This document shows, piece by piece, positions 1 through 7,616 of a stretch of 27,291 bases of DNA. The notes under the pieces are model-generated. The model was not told the origin of the DNA. It did no database searches and saw only the letters and a program-made list of their open reading frames with translations. The number at the start of each line of letters is the position of its first letter. The stretch's first letter is position 1. This stretch comes from Actinomycetes bacterium. GTDB taxonomy: Bacteria; Actinomycetota; Actinomycetes; Mycobacteriales; Mycobacteriaceae. The DNA lies in the NCBI GenBank assembly GCA_023404955.1, contig JAEXZY010000073.1, positions 1-27,291 on the forward strand. Reading direction: 5' to 3'. Position numbers and translations under genes: made by a program.

Positions 1-109
1 CCGCTTGTCGGGTCGGCTCGGCCGGCTCGGCGGAGCCGCCACACGCGACCAGGGTCGTCGAGACGCTCAGAGCCACCGCCAGCCCGGCGATCATGCGCAC
101 CGCACTCAT
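1..109 (-). CDS. N-terminal fragment of a lipoprotein, cut by the window edge
   Basis: A reading frame starts with ATG one base after the stop codon of the gene at 111-668 and runs off the left edge after 36 codons. The visible residues form a lipoprotein signal peptide: a short basic start (MSAVRM), a hydrophobic stretch, and the lipobox LVAC with Cys at residue 23, followed by a Gly/Ser/Glu/Pro-rich linker. The mature domain is not visible. Because it follows a DUF3558-type lipoprotein gene almost without a gap, it may be the second member of a tandem lipoprotein pair such as mycobacterial lprB/lprC; this is inference. The protein would be anchored to the outer face of the cytoplasmic membrane. 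Confidence 0.7.
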   Translation of the reverse strand, partial: MSAVRMIAGLAVALSVSTTLVACGGSAEPAEPTRQA

Positions 110-110
110 G

Positions 111-668
111 TCACATGTCCGAGCGCAAGGTCGCCGTCAGGAGTTTGACCGCGTCGACGCATGGGTCGCCGGTCTTCTGGCCGCGGTATTGGACCCACCA
201 GCTCAGCACGCCCGTGCCCGCCGCGGCGGTTGCCGAGCACGCCGCACCCGTGACGTCGCGGCGTGCGGAGAACGCCTGATGTCGTTCCACCACAACGTCT
301 TTCAAAACGGCGCCACGCTGTGCTGCCACCTCACGCTCGCGCGTCAGCGAGCCGGCGTCGAACCACGAGAACGTCACGTCCACCGTGACCGACCCCGGCC
401 GGGACAGGATGTACTGGCAGACCGCACCGCTGTAGGGCCGGATGACGTTGTCGGCACCGAGCGTCGCCTGGACCGTGCTGTCGTCGAGCAGACCGCAGCG
501 GTCGTCGACGTATCCGTACGAGCGATCCGGGTCCGGAACCGACCCTTCTTCTCGTTGCGCGGTACCGCCGACCGTGTGCGCGCAACCACCCGCCGTCGCC
601 GTCGCGAGGACACCGGCGACAGCAACGGTGAGGGCACTCATCACACGTCGGCTCACACGCTGGCACAT
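111..668 (-). CDS. DUF3558-type secreted lipoprotein
   Basis: A 185-residue exported protein. The upstream ATG at 668 is preferred because it gives a basic n-region (RVSRR) before the hydrophobic core; an internal ATG at 641 would lose it. The signal ends in AGGC, a weak but acceptable lipobox. The mature part has Cys residues spread as in DUF3558 lipoproteins of mycobacteria: an early RCGLLDD segment, a central VCQY, and a C-terminal DPCVDAVKLLTATLR segment. DUF3558 proteins are common in mycobacterial envelopes and have no assigned biochemical role. The gene lies one base upstream of another lipoprotein gene on the same strand, so the two are probably cotranscribed. It is divergent from the gene at 732, with only 63 bp between them. 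Confidence 0.75.
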   Translation of the reverse strand: MCQRVSRRVMSALTVAVAGVLATATAGGCAHTVGGTAQREEGSVPDPDRSYGYVDDRCGLLDDSTVQATLGADNVIRPYSGAVCQYILSRPGSVTVDVTFSWFDAGSLTREREVAAQRGAVLKDVVVERHQAFSARRDVTGAACSATAAAGTGVLSWWVQYRGQKTGDPCVDAVKLLTATLRSDM

Positions 669-731
669 CGCAGCTCACGGTACCCAGCGCAACTCGCTGT
701 GGCGACTCGCTCGACGTCGTAGGCTGCCGGT

Positions 732-1100
732 GTGACCACAACGGGACGAGTGCTGACCGCGGGCGTGCTCACGGTGTCCGCCGTGCTGATGGCCGCGCCG
801 GCCGCGCAGGCCAAGAACGGTGACACCCACATCACGGGGCAGGGCATCACGCGCACCATGGACTGCAACAACGCGACGCTGATCGTGCTGGGCACCGGCA
901 ATCAAATCAACGCGCTCGGAACCTGCTGGGCCGTGACGGTACAGGGGTCCGGCAACGTCATCGTCGCCGACAACGTCATCAACGACATCACCGTGTACGG
1001 ATACGACCAGGCGGTGTTCTACAAGAACGGCTCCCCGGTGGTGTGGGACCGCGGCCGTGAGCTCGGGATGACAAATCGGGTGGATCGGGTACCCGCCTAG
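732..1100 (+). CDS. Secreted DUF3060-type protein (candidate Rv0680c counterpart)
   Basis: A 122-residue protein beginning with GTG, with a classical signal peptide whose likely cleavage follows AAQA near residue 27. The mature part is short and rich in Asn, Gly, Val and Thr. It repeats a GxGNxI pattern (GTGNQINAL, GSGNVIVAD), as in DUF3060 proteins, and this suggests a small beta-solenoid-like fold. Two Cys residues (DCNN and GTCW) could form a disulfide. The gene ends two bases before the related gene at 1103. This pair lies on the echA5 side and runs opposite to it, as Rv0680c-Rv0679c do in M. tuberculosis, where mmpL5/mmpS5 and Rv0678 lie in between; those genes are absent here. The function is unknown. 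The Rv number rests on size, order and type, not on an alignment. Confidence 0.75.
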   Translation: MTTTGRVLTAGVLTVSAVLMAAPAAQAKNGDTHITGQGITRTMDCNNATLIVLGTGNQINALGTCWAVTVQGSGNVIVADNVINDITVYGYDQAVFYKNGSPVVWDRGRELGMTNRVDRVPA

Positions 1101-1102
1101 CC

Positions 1103-1504
1103 GTGAAACGACTTCTGCTCGGCGGCGCGGCGCTGTGCGCGGCCACACTGAGTCTCTCGGCATGCGGCTCGACCAGCTCTGACACCGATCAGCCGTCGGC
1201 GACGGCCGGGTCGTCGGGCGCGCAGGTGGAGATCGGCAACACGATCAACTACGGCTCACTGGGGACGACGGCCGATCTGGACTGCGCCGACGGGAAATCC
1301 CTCAACGTCGGGGGGTCGAACAACACCCTGACGGTGACCGGAACCTGCGCGAACGTGAACATCGGAGGGGCCGACAACAAGATCACGTTCGACCGGGTGG
1401 ACAAGGAACTGTCGGTGGTGGGGATCAACAACACGGTGACCTACCGCGACGGTGATCCGAAGGTCAACGACACCGGCAGCAACAACACGATCAGCAAGGG
1501 CTGA
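1103..1504 (+). CDS. DUF3060-type lipoprotein (candidate Rv0679c counterpart)
   Basis: A 133-residue lipoprotein beginning with GTG two bases after the preceding stop, so it is almost certainly translated from the same mRNA. The signal peptide ends in the lipobox LSAC (Cys at about residue 21), followed by a Ser/Thr-rich linker. The mature domain repeats the pattern seen in its neighbour: GSNNTLTVTGTC, GADNKITF, GINNTVTY and GSNNTIS. The match to the upstream protein is strong enough to suggest an ancient duplication, one copy soluble and one lipid-anchored. The gene converges on echA5 with only 7 bp between stop codons and no visible hairpin terminator. Its role is unknown; an envelope-surface function is inferred from the anchor. 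Confidence 0.78.
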   Translation: MKRLLLGGAALCAATLSLSACGSTSSDTDQPSATAGSSGAQVEIGNTINYGSLGTTADLDCADGKSLNVGGSNNTLTVTGTCANVNIGGADNKITFDRVDKELSVVGINNTVTYRDGDPKVNDTGSNNTISKG

Positions 1505-1511
1505 TCCCGGC

Positions 1512-2288
1512 TCAGGTCGCGCTGGCCCCGTGTCGGCCGGCGCCGCCGGCGAAACGTGCTGCGCCGGCCAGGGATTCGGCCGCCACCCGCGACATGCTCC
1601 CGAATTCGAAGTCCATCGCGTCGGCCTCCGAGTGACCCCACTGGTGCAGTGCCGAGAGCCGGTCGCTGCGCAGGCACTGCTGTGGCAGGCGAGCCAGTTC
1701 CGCGGCGAGTTCCTCCGCCGCGGCACGGGCCTGCCCCGTCGGTACGACGCGATTGGCCAGCCCGATGGCGAGCGCCTCGTCGGCATCGACAGCGCGGCCC
1801 GTCAGGATCAGGTCCATCGCGCGGCTCTGACCGATCAGCCTGGGTAGGCGCACCGTGCCGCCGTCGATGAGCGGCACCCCCCACCGTCGGCAGAACACGC
1901 CCATCACCGCGTCCTGTTCGACCACCCGCAGATCGCACCACACCGCCAGCTCCAGCCCTCCCGCGACTGCGTAGCCGCTCACTGCGGCGATCACCGGCTT
2001 GGACAGCACCATGCGACTCGGGCCCATCGGCCCCGGTCCGCTGCGATGCACCGCGTTGGCCTCAGGCGTGCCGAAAGCCTTCAAGTCGGCTCCCGCACAG
2101 AAGGTTCCGTTGTCACCCCACAGCACTGCCACCGCCGCGGCGTCGTCGCGATCGAACTCGTCGAAGGCGGCGTGCAATTCGGCTGCCGCCGGGCCGTTGA
2201 CCGCATTGCGGGCATGGGGGCGGTTCATGATCACCGTGGTCACCGGGCCGTTCTTCTCGACCCGCACCCCACCGGTCACGTCGCTCAT
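1512..2288 (-). CDS. echA5: Enoyl-CoA hydratase/isomerase family protein (EchA5-like)
   Basis: A 258-residue crotonase-fold protein expected to act on acyl-CoA thioesters in the cytoplasm. The first oxyanion-hole region is visible as FCAGADLKAF near residues 63-72 and the second as GYAVAGGLELAVWCDL near residues 105-120, which keeps the Glu matching rat hydratase Glu144. The second catalytic Glu (Glu164 of the rat enzyme) is not in its expected place: the segment reads FCRRWGVPLIDGGT. The true reaction may therefore not be standard enoyl hydration. The gene is last in the PAP2-fadE8-echA4-paaX-like run and its ATG overlaps the upstream stop by four bases. Gene order matches M. tuberculosis Rv0672-Rv0675, where Rv0675 is echA5. 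Confidence 0.88.
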   Translation of the reverse strand: MSDVTGGVRVEKNGPVTTVIMNRPHARNAVNGPAAAELHAAFDEFDRDDAAAVAVLWGDNGTFCAGADLKAFGTPEANAVHRSGPGPMGPSRMVLSKPVIAAVSGYAVAGGLELAVWCDLRVVEQDAVMGVFCRRWGVPLIDGGTVRLPRLIGQSRAMDLILTGRAVDADEALAIGLANRVVPTGQARAAAEELAAELARLPQQCLRSDRLSALHQWGHSEADAMDFEFGSMSRVAAESLAGAARFAGGAGRHGASAT

Positions 2289-3016
2289 CGTGCCTCCATG
2301 ATCTCGTCGTCACGTCGCGCCGCCAGTTCCGCGGCGAAGTCTTGGTACGCGGTCCGCAGCGCGGCTCCCGGCCATCCCGCGGGCAGTAGGTCCTCGGGCA
2401 GCACAGGGTCGGTGCGAAGGTGCCGCACGATGCCCGCGGCCGCCGTGAAGCGACCGGGAACGTCCGGGGCGCCGGCCATCTCGGCCAGCAGCTCAGTGCC
2501 GGCGGCCGTCCATGCCGGCAGATCCCACAGCGTCGCGGCGAGCCCGGCCGGATCGTCGTCGTGCACCCTGACCACCCGGATGTGCGGACGCACATCGTCG
2601 GGCAGTTCGCCGTCGAGGTTGTCCGGCCGCAACCACACTCCCTCGCGGAGCTCACCGAACCTGCTGTCGTGGAACGCTGTTCGCATCGCCGCTCGAGTAC
2701 GGGCGTCATTGCCGACGCTGGTCACCACCACCCCGATCCAGGAGCCGTCCCAGGGCCGGGTGCGTGGGTCGATCGCGTCGTCCTGTCGGCGCTGCCGCGC
2801 CAGCAGCCGGTCGGACAGACGGTAGCCGTCATCGGAGCGCACGAGGTCCCCCGCGCTGACCATCCGGGTGAGCGCCACCCGCACCGTGGGTTCCCTCAAA
2901 TCGAAATCGGCGGTCAGACGCAGCAATTCACTGGCCGTCGCCCACGCCGGGTGCGCCCCCAACAGCACGCTCAGCACCACCGAGCGCGCCGTCATCCGCC
3001 TCACCGGCTGGGGCAC
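2285..3016 (-). CDS. PaaX-like transcriptional regulator
   Basis: A 243-residue protein with the architecture of the PaaX family. It has an N-terminal winged helix (about residues 8-65: LSVLLGAHPAW, then a recognition region REPTVRVALTRM followed by a wing ending in DGYRLSDRL). A central PaaX domain contains WDGSWIGVV, and the C-terminal part has helical segments. PaaX proteins are repressors that respond to acyl-CoA ligands such as phenylacetyl-CoA. Its place inside an acyl-CoA operon suggests it controls these genes in response to a CoA thioester; the ligand cannot be told. GTG at 3016 directly abuts the echA4 stop; the ATG at 2995 is an alternative start. It corresponds in position to M. 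tuberculosis Rv0674. Confidence 0.85.
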   Translation of the reverse strand: MPQPVRRMTARSVVLSVLLGAHPAWATASELLRLTADFDLREPTVRVALTRMVSAGDLVRSDDGYRLSDRLLARQRRQDDAIDPRTRPWDGSWIGVVVTSVGNDARTRAAMRTAFHDSRFGELREGVWLRPDNLDGELPDDVRPHIRVVRVHDDDPAGLAATLWDLPAWTAAGTELLAEMAGAPDVPGRFTAAAGIVRHLRTDPVLPEDLLPAGWPGAALRTAYQDFAAELAARRDDEIMEAR

Positions 3017-3955
3017 TCACACCCCCGAGGTGGCGCGACCGTGGTCGCCGTACGGTTCGTCGCGGCGGCGCACCGCCTCCCGGAAGCCGTGCTCGCGGGC
3101 CTCGGCGACGAACGCGTGCCCCTCCGGGGTGTGCCGGGCGATGCCGTCGAACACCGTGGAGATCATCGCGCTGGTGTCGACACCCTGGCGGTAGAGGGCG
3201 CTGTTCATCGCGAGCTTGACCATGATGAGCTGATTGACGGGCATCGCCGCGATGCGCTCGACGAGTCGTTCGGTGCGCTCGTCGAGATCCTCGGGCGCGG
3301 GCGCCTCCACGGCCAGGCCCCACTCGGCGGCCTGCGCGCCGGTGATGCAATCCCCGGTCAGCAGAAGCCTTTTCGCGCGCTGATCACCGATGCGGTGCGC
3401 CCACAGGCCGGCGGCGGGAACACCCCAGACGCGGGTGGGCGGATAGCCGATCTTCGCGTCCGCGGCGGCGATCACCTGGTCGGCGTGCAGCGCGATGTCG
3501 GTGCCGCCCGCCACGCAATAGCCGTGGATCTTCACCACCGTCGGCTTGTCGGCGCGCATCAGGCTGCCGAAGCCGCGCACGAACCGGCTCATCATCTGGT
3601 AGTCGATCATCGGGTCCCACGGCTGATCGGGCAGATGGTTGATCGCCTGCGTCTTTCCCGACAGCACGGTGTCGCGGTAAGGGCTGCCGCCACCGGCCGA
3701 CGACGATCCCTCGGCATACGCCGAGAGGTCGAAGCCGGCGCAGAATCCCTCCCCGCGGCCCGAGACCAGGATGACGTGGACGTCCGGGTCGAGATCGGCG
3801 CGCTCGACGAGTGCCGACAACTCCAGGGGGGTGTCGGCGACGATCGCGTTGCCTTTTCCGGGACGGTTGAACGTGATTCGGGCGACGCGATCGGTGACCT
3901 CGTAGGTCATTGTCTTCAGGTCGTCGAAATCCACGGGCCTGATGGCGTGTGTCAT
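3017..3955 (-). CDS. echA4: Crotonase family protein (EchA4-like)
   Basis: A 312-residue crotonase-like protein, longer than a typical hydratase (~260). The start chosen is the ATG at 3955, which overlaps the fadE8 stop as ATGA and begins MTHAIRPVDF; the frame is open further upstream but lies inside fadE8. FCAGFDLSAY (residues 71-80) is the first oxyanion-hole motif and GYCVAGGTDIAL the second. At the two positions of the catalytic glutamates it has Asp (TDIAL) and a Pro/Thr-rich segment (GYPPTRVWGVPAAG), so standard water addition is doubtful. The C-terminal extension (about residues 215-312) includes a segment with MVKLAMNSALYRQG. Its length and position match M. tuberculosis EchA4 (Rv0673). 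The physiological substrate is unknown. Confidence 0.87.
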   Translation of the reverse strand: MTHAIRPVDFDDLKTMTYEVTDRVARITFNRPGKGNAIVADTPLELSALVERADLDPDVHVILVSGRGEGFCAGFDLSAYAEGSSSAGGGSPYRDTVLSGKTQAINHLPDQPWDPMIDYQMMSRFVRGFGSLMRADKPTVVKIHGYCVAGGTDIALHADQVIAAADAKIGYPPTRVWGVPAAGLWAHRIGDQRAKRLLLTGDCITGAQAAEWGLAVEAPAPEDLDERTERLVERIAAMPVNQLIMVKLAMNSALYRQGVDTSAMISTVFDGIARHTPEGHAFVAEAREHGFREAVRRRDEPYGDHGRATSGV

Positions 3956-5577
3956 GCCTTGACCATCGCGCGCTCGAGGATCGGCGCGAGATCCAGGCCG
4001 GTGGGCAGGGTCCCGAACGCGCCGCCCCACTGCCCGCCCATCCGGGTGGCCAGGAACGCTTCGGCGACCGCCGGGTGCCCGTGCCGGACCAGCAGCGCGC
4101 CCTGCAGCGCGAGGGCGATGTCCTCGGCGACCTGGCGCGCGCGGTACTGGATCGACTCGAAATCACCCAGCTGCGGCCGTAGTGCAGCCACGTGTGCGTC
4201 CAGCCGTGCGTCGTGGCCGGACGTGGCGGCGAGTTCGTCGAACAGCACGTCGATGCATTCGGGGCGAGTTGCCATGGCGCGCAACGTGTCCAGCGCACTG
4301 ACGTTGCCCGAACCCTCCCAGATGCCCATCAGTGGCGCTTCACGGTAGAGCCGCGGCATGCCCGAGTCCTCGACGTAGCCGTTGCCACCCAGGCACTCCA
4401 TCGCCTCGGCGGCATGGGGCGTCGCCCGCTTGCACACCCAGTACTTGGCGGCGGCCAGCCCGATGCGGCGCAGCAGTGTCTCCCGTTCGTCGCCACGCAC
4501 GGCGTGATCGGTGGCTCCGGCCATCCGCATCGCCAGCATCGTCGCCGCCTCGGCTTCGACGGCCAGGTCGGCCAGCACGTTACGCATCAAGGGCTGATCG
4601 ATCAGATAGGCCCCGAACGCCTTGCGGTGCTGGGCATGGTGGATGGCTCGCATCAGCCCGGTCCGCATGCTCGTCGCGCTGCCCAGTGTGCAGTCCAGGC
4701 GGGTGAGGTTGACCATCTCGATGATCGTCGGGACCCCGCGGCCCTCCTCCCCCACCAGCCACGCGGTCGCGCCGTCGTACTCCACCTCACTCGAGGCGTT
4801 GGCGTGATTGCCGAGCTTGTCCTTGAGTCGCTGCAGGAACATGCGGTTGCGGCTGCCGTCGGGTAGCACCCGGGGCAGCAGGAAACAGCTCAGGCCTCCC
4901 GGTGCCTGCGCCAGGACCAGGAAGATGTCGCACATCGGCGCCGAGGTGAACCACTTGTGGCCGCGCAGCGCGTAGGTGCCGTCGCCGTTCGGGTTGGCCT
5001 GAGTGGTTCCGGCGCGAACATCGGAGCCGCCCTGCTTCTCCGTCATCGACATGCCCGCGGTGATGCCGGCCTTGGTGGTCGCCACCTTGAGTTCAGGGTC
5101 GTAGCTGCGGCTGGTGAGCAGTGGCTCGTAGACCTCGGCCAGATCGGGGTTGTGCCGAAGGGCAGGCACAACGGCGTAGGTCATCGAGATCGGGCAGATG
5201 TGACCGGGCTCGGGGGTCCACACCGACGTCTTGGCCGCGCGGACGACGTGCGCGCCCGGCCGGTTGTCGGCCCATGGCGCGGCGTGCAGACCGTGACCGA
5301 TGGCCACGCTCATCAGCTGGTGATAGGCGGGGTCGAACTCGATCTCGTCGACACGATGGCCCACCCGATCGTGGGTGTGCAGCACCGGCCGGTTGCGGTC
5401 AGCCAGCTCACCCCACCGCTGCGCCTCGGCAGAGCCGCCGAGCGCTCCGAGCTCGTGCACCTCGTCGACGCCCCACTGGCCACCCTCCCGGATCAGCGCC
5501 TCGGCCAGGACGGGCGAGGCAGCGGGATTGAAGTCCTCCAGCGGCGGGACCTGGTTGGTGACGACATGCGTGTCCAT
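3952..5577 (-). CDS. fadE8: Acyl-CoA dehydrogenase, AidB-like (FadE8)
   Basis: A 541-residue flavoprotein of the acyl-CoA dehydrogenase superfamily, closest in layout to E. coli AidB and M. tuberculosis FadE8 (Rv0672). It has an extended N-terminal region, a middle beta domain with MTEKQGGSDVR and GHKWFTSAPMCDIFLV, and a C-terminal helical domain. That domain holds AHHAQHRKAFG-like and CLGGNGYVEDSGMPRLYRE segments ending in IWEGSGNV. Such enzymes bind FAD and oxidise acyl-CoA chains; AidB itself is also linked to alkylation damage. The ATG at 5577 is used; a GTG two codons upstream (5583) is also possible. It follows the PAP2 gene by 27 bp and overlaps echA4 by four bases, so it is part of one transcription unit. 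The match to Mtb gene order makes the name fairly safe. Confidence 0.9.
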   Translation of the reverse strand: MDTHVVTNQVPPLEDFNPAASPVLAEALIREGGQWGVDEVHELGALGGSAEAQRWGELADRNRPVLHTHDRVGHRVDEIEFDPAYHQLMSVAIGHGLHAAPWADNRPGAHVVRAAKTSVWTPEPGHICPISMTYAVVPALRHNPDLAEVYEPLLTSRSYDPELKVATTKAGITAGMSMTEKQGGSDVRAGTTQANPNGDGTYALRGHKWFTSAPMCDIFLVLAQAPGGLSCFLLPRVLPDGSRNRMFLQRLKDKLGNHANASSEVEYDGATAWLVGEEGRGVPTIIEMVNLTRLDCTLGSATSMRTGLMRAIHHAQHRKAFGAYLIDQPLMRNVLADLAVEAEAATMLAMRMAGATDHAVRGDERETLLRRIGLAAAKYWVCKRATPHAAEAMECLGGNGYVEDSGMPRLYREAPLMGIWEGSGNVSALDTLRAMATRPECIDVLFDELAATSGHDARLDAHVAALRPQLGDFESIQYRARQVAEDIALALQGALLVRHGHPAVAEAFLATRMGGQWGGAFGTLPTGLDLAPILERAMVKA

Positions 5578-5584
5578 GCCCACA

Positions 5585-5624
5585 CTGTTACATCTTTGCG
5601 ACGGTCACACAAGATCTGTAATAG
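5585..5624 (-). promoter_or_regulatory. Imperfect inverted repeat before fadE8, possible operator
   Basis: The arms CTGTTACA (5585-5592) and TGTAATAG (5617-5624) match at seven of eight positions around a 24-bp spacer, which itself contains TCTT/AAGA next to the arms. The site lies just upstream of the fadE8 start and overlaps the last codons of the PAP2 gene. It could bind a dimeric regulator such as the PaaX-like protein encoded downstream. That link is inference, and part of the repeat is constrained by coding. Confidence 0.25.
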
Positions 5625-6678
5625 TGGCGCGGCGGCGCCAATGGTCGTATCGGTGCAGACCGATAATGACCAGCGCGGCCAACGCCCAGCCCAGCAGCAG
5701 GTCGACCACGTAGTGTTCGGCGCTGTACACCAGGGTGAATGCCATGACCAGCGGATATGCGATCAGCAGTGGACGCCAGCGCCGCGCCACCCGGGTCCAC
5801 AGGAAGGCGGCCAGCGCGGCGGACATGCCGGCGTGCAGCGACGGGATCGCCGCCACCAGGTTGACGCTGGCCTGCCCCTGATCCAGTAGCGCGGTGGCCG
5901 AGTGGAGGTTGAGCTTGCCCCAACCGCGGCCGACGATGCGCTCGACCCATCCGTTCGCGCCGTCCTGGGTGAACTGCATCGAGCCGAGCAGGCCGCCGTC
6001 GGGCACCCCGCGAGCCGGCCGGAACATGCAGCCCGGGCCGGACGGCCCGCCGGCCACATCGCCGGACGTGCAGCGGGCAGCAGCCCACGGTGGGGCGGCC
6101 GGCAGCAGCGCGTAGATGAGCAACGCGATCAGGTTCAGCCCGACGAAGAGCCGGACGAAGGCCTTCCACTCTTCCCGGTCACGCAGCCACAGCACCCCCG
6201 CGATCACGTACGGCAGGATGAAGAACGACATGTAGACCGCGCTGATCACCACTTCCCACCAGGGCGGGGTCGGCATCTTCAGGCGTTCCTGCAGCCACAC
6301 CGTGGGCATCGAGCCGAAGAACATCGCTCGGTCGGCGTCGGCCTGCCAGTGCCACAGCGTGGGCCGGCCGATCAGCGTGGCCGCTCCCCGGCTCAGGTCG
6401 TAGGCGATGAGCACCAGCGCGAACGGCAGCCAGTCGCGGATCACGGCGACCATCCGCCGGCCCTGCCCGATGCTGGCGGCCAGCAGTCCGGTGCAGATGT
6501 ACACGAGCAGCAGCTCGCGGTTGAACGCCAGACCGTCGGTCACGGTCCGGTACGCGACGACCGTGGCCCAGGCGGCGACGGCGACCCACCGCAGGATCCG
6601 CAGCCGGTCGACGCGGCGGCGCGGCGGGGAGTCCGGCGCAGGCGCAGGCGCAATCGATGACTGTTCGATTGCGGACAC
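5605..6678 (-). CDS. PAP2-superfamily integral membrane phosphatase (Aur1/Ipt1-like)
   Basis: A 357-residue polytopic membrane protein beginning with GTG, preceded by GAAAGG six bases upstream. The N-terminus is Pro/Arg-rich and cytosolic; several hydrophobic segments follow (about residues 28-45, 52-70, 80-95, 140-165 and 175-195). A Cys/Gly/Pro-rich loop comes next, and then the PAP2 active-site motifs: IPSLHAGMS (near 275-283) and YSAEHYVVDLLLGW (near 313-326). The His residues of the two motifs are the expected nucleophile and catalytic partner. Family members hydrolyse lipid phosphates or transfer phosphoinositol-type head groups on the outer membrane face; the substrate cannot be told here. 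The gene leads the fadE8 operon, where M. tuberculosis has the lipoprotein gene lpqP instead. Confidence 0.85.
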   Translation of the reverse strand: MSAIEQSSIAPAPAPDSPPRRRVDRLRILRWVAVAAWATVVAYRTVTDGLAFNRELLLVYICTGLLAASIGQGRRMVAVIRDWLPFALVLIAYDLSRGAATLIGRPTLWHWQADADRAMFFGSMPTVWLQERLKMPTPPWWEVVISAVYMSFFILPYVIAGVLWLRDREEWKAFVRLFVGLNLIALLIYALLPAAPPWAAARCTSGDVAGGPSGPGCMFRPARGVPDGGLLGSMQFTQDGANGWVERIVGRGWGKLNLHSATALLDQGQASVNLVAAIPSLHAGMSAALAAFLWTRVARRWRPLLIAYPLVMAFTLVYSAEHYVVDLLLGWALAALVIIGLHRYDHWRRRATITDLV

Positions 6679-6723
6679 ATGAGCCTTTCGACACGGGAAG
6701 GGTGAGGATTCCCGGCGTCAGAC

Positions 6724-6753
6724 TAATTAACCTCGCGGCCAGCTGCCGTTCAA
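6724..6753 (-). promoter_or_regulatory. Candidate promoter for the PAP2-fadE8 operon
   Basis: Read on the minus strand, TTGAAC (6748-6753) is followed after 17 bp by TTAATT (6725-6730), with TAATTA one base further on. The spacing fits a primary sigma factor and the AT-rich -10 stands out in GC-rich DNA. It lies about 46 bp upstream of the GTG of the PAP2 gene. No start site is known. Confidence 0.4.
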
Positions 6754-6801
6754 CATGGGTTCGGCTACGAAGTTGTGACCGTTGTCAGAGGTTGTCGCGC
6801 A

Positions 6802-7551
6802 TCACAGGTTTTCCCGCAGGAACGCGATGTCGTCCTTACGGCCCTCGTCGGCGGTCTCGCAGATCACGGGCGCGCCGGCCGCCTGCACGACCGCGACCAG
6901 CAGCTGCGGGTCGATCTGCCCGGTACCGAAATTCGCGTGCCGGTCCGCGCCCGATCCGGCGGCATCGCGGGAGTCGTTGCAGTGCACCAGGTCGATGCGG
7001 CCGGTGATCCCCTTGATGCGCTCGACGGCGTCGACCAGCGCCTCACCGGCCGCCCACGCGTGACAGGTGTCCAGACAGAACCCGATGCCCTTGTCCCCGA
7101 TGTGGTCCCACAGCCGGGCGATGGTGTCGAAGTGACGGGCCATCGCGTGATCACCGCCCGCGGTGTTCTCGAGGTACACCGGGACCTCGGTCTCCAGGTA
7201 GTCGAGCGCTTTCACCCAGCGTTCGAAGCCGGCATCCATGTCGTTGTCGTCGGCGTGACCGCCGTGCACGATCACTGCGGTCGCGCCGACCTCGGCGGCC
7301 GCATCGCAGGTGTCCTGCAGGATCTTGCGCGACGGGATACGCACCCGGTTGTTCGCCGACGCGACGTTGATCAGGTACGGCGCATGCACGTAGATCGGCG
7401 TGCTCGCGGCGCGCAGCACCGGCGCGTCCTCGCGCGGTTTCGGCTTCTTCCAGCTCTGCGGGTCGCCGAGGAAGAACTGGACGACGTCGGCGCCGTCAGC
7501 GGCCGCCGCGGCCAGGGGGTCGTCACCGTGAACGTGGGATCCGATCAGCAC
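6802..7551 (-). CDS. nfo: Endonuclease IV (AP endonuclease)
   Basis: A 249-residue protein of the Nfo/End family that cuts DNA at abasic sites and removes 3' blocking groups in base excision repair. The trinuclear zinc ligand motifs are present in order: YVHAPYLIN (residues 53-61), VHGGH, YLENTAGG, CLDTCHAWAAG, HCNDS, ADRHANFGTG and CETAD near the C-terminus. Length is close to M. tuberculosis End (Rv0670, about 252 residues), which also sits downstream of rpoC. The start is GTG at 7551. It is divergent from sthA with 65 bp between start codons, and 123 bp upstream of the PAP2 gene on the same strand. The symbol end is used for the mycobacterial gene. Confidence 0.95.
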   Translation of the reverse strand: MLIGSHVHGDDPLAAAAADGADVVQFFLGDPQSWKKPKPREDAPVLRAASTPIYVHAPYLINVASANNRVRIPSRKILQDTCDAAAEVGATAVIVHGGHADDNDMDAGFERWVKALDYLETEVPVYLENTAGGDHAMARHFDTIARLWDHIGDKGIGFCLDTCHAWAAGEALVDAVERIKGITGRIDLVHCNDSRDAAGSGADRHANFGTGQIDPQLLVAVVQAAGAPVICETADEGRKDDIAFLRENL

Positions 7552-7616
7552 GCCGCCGAGTCTAAACGCGGCGTCAGACAGGGGTGCGAAGCGGCGAATT
7601 GGGGAAAGGTAAGGGC

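Noticed and set aside
3956..4030. Longer N-terminus for EchA4
   Set aside because: The extra 25 residues overlap fadE8 codons; the ATGA overlap start at 3955 gives a length matching the mycobacterial protein.
2420..4348. A 642-codon plus-strand open frame across the PaaX-like, echA4 and fadE8 genes
   Set aside because: It is antisense to three clear genes and its product has no recognisable fold or ribosome binding site.
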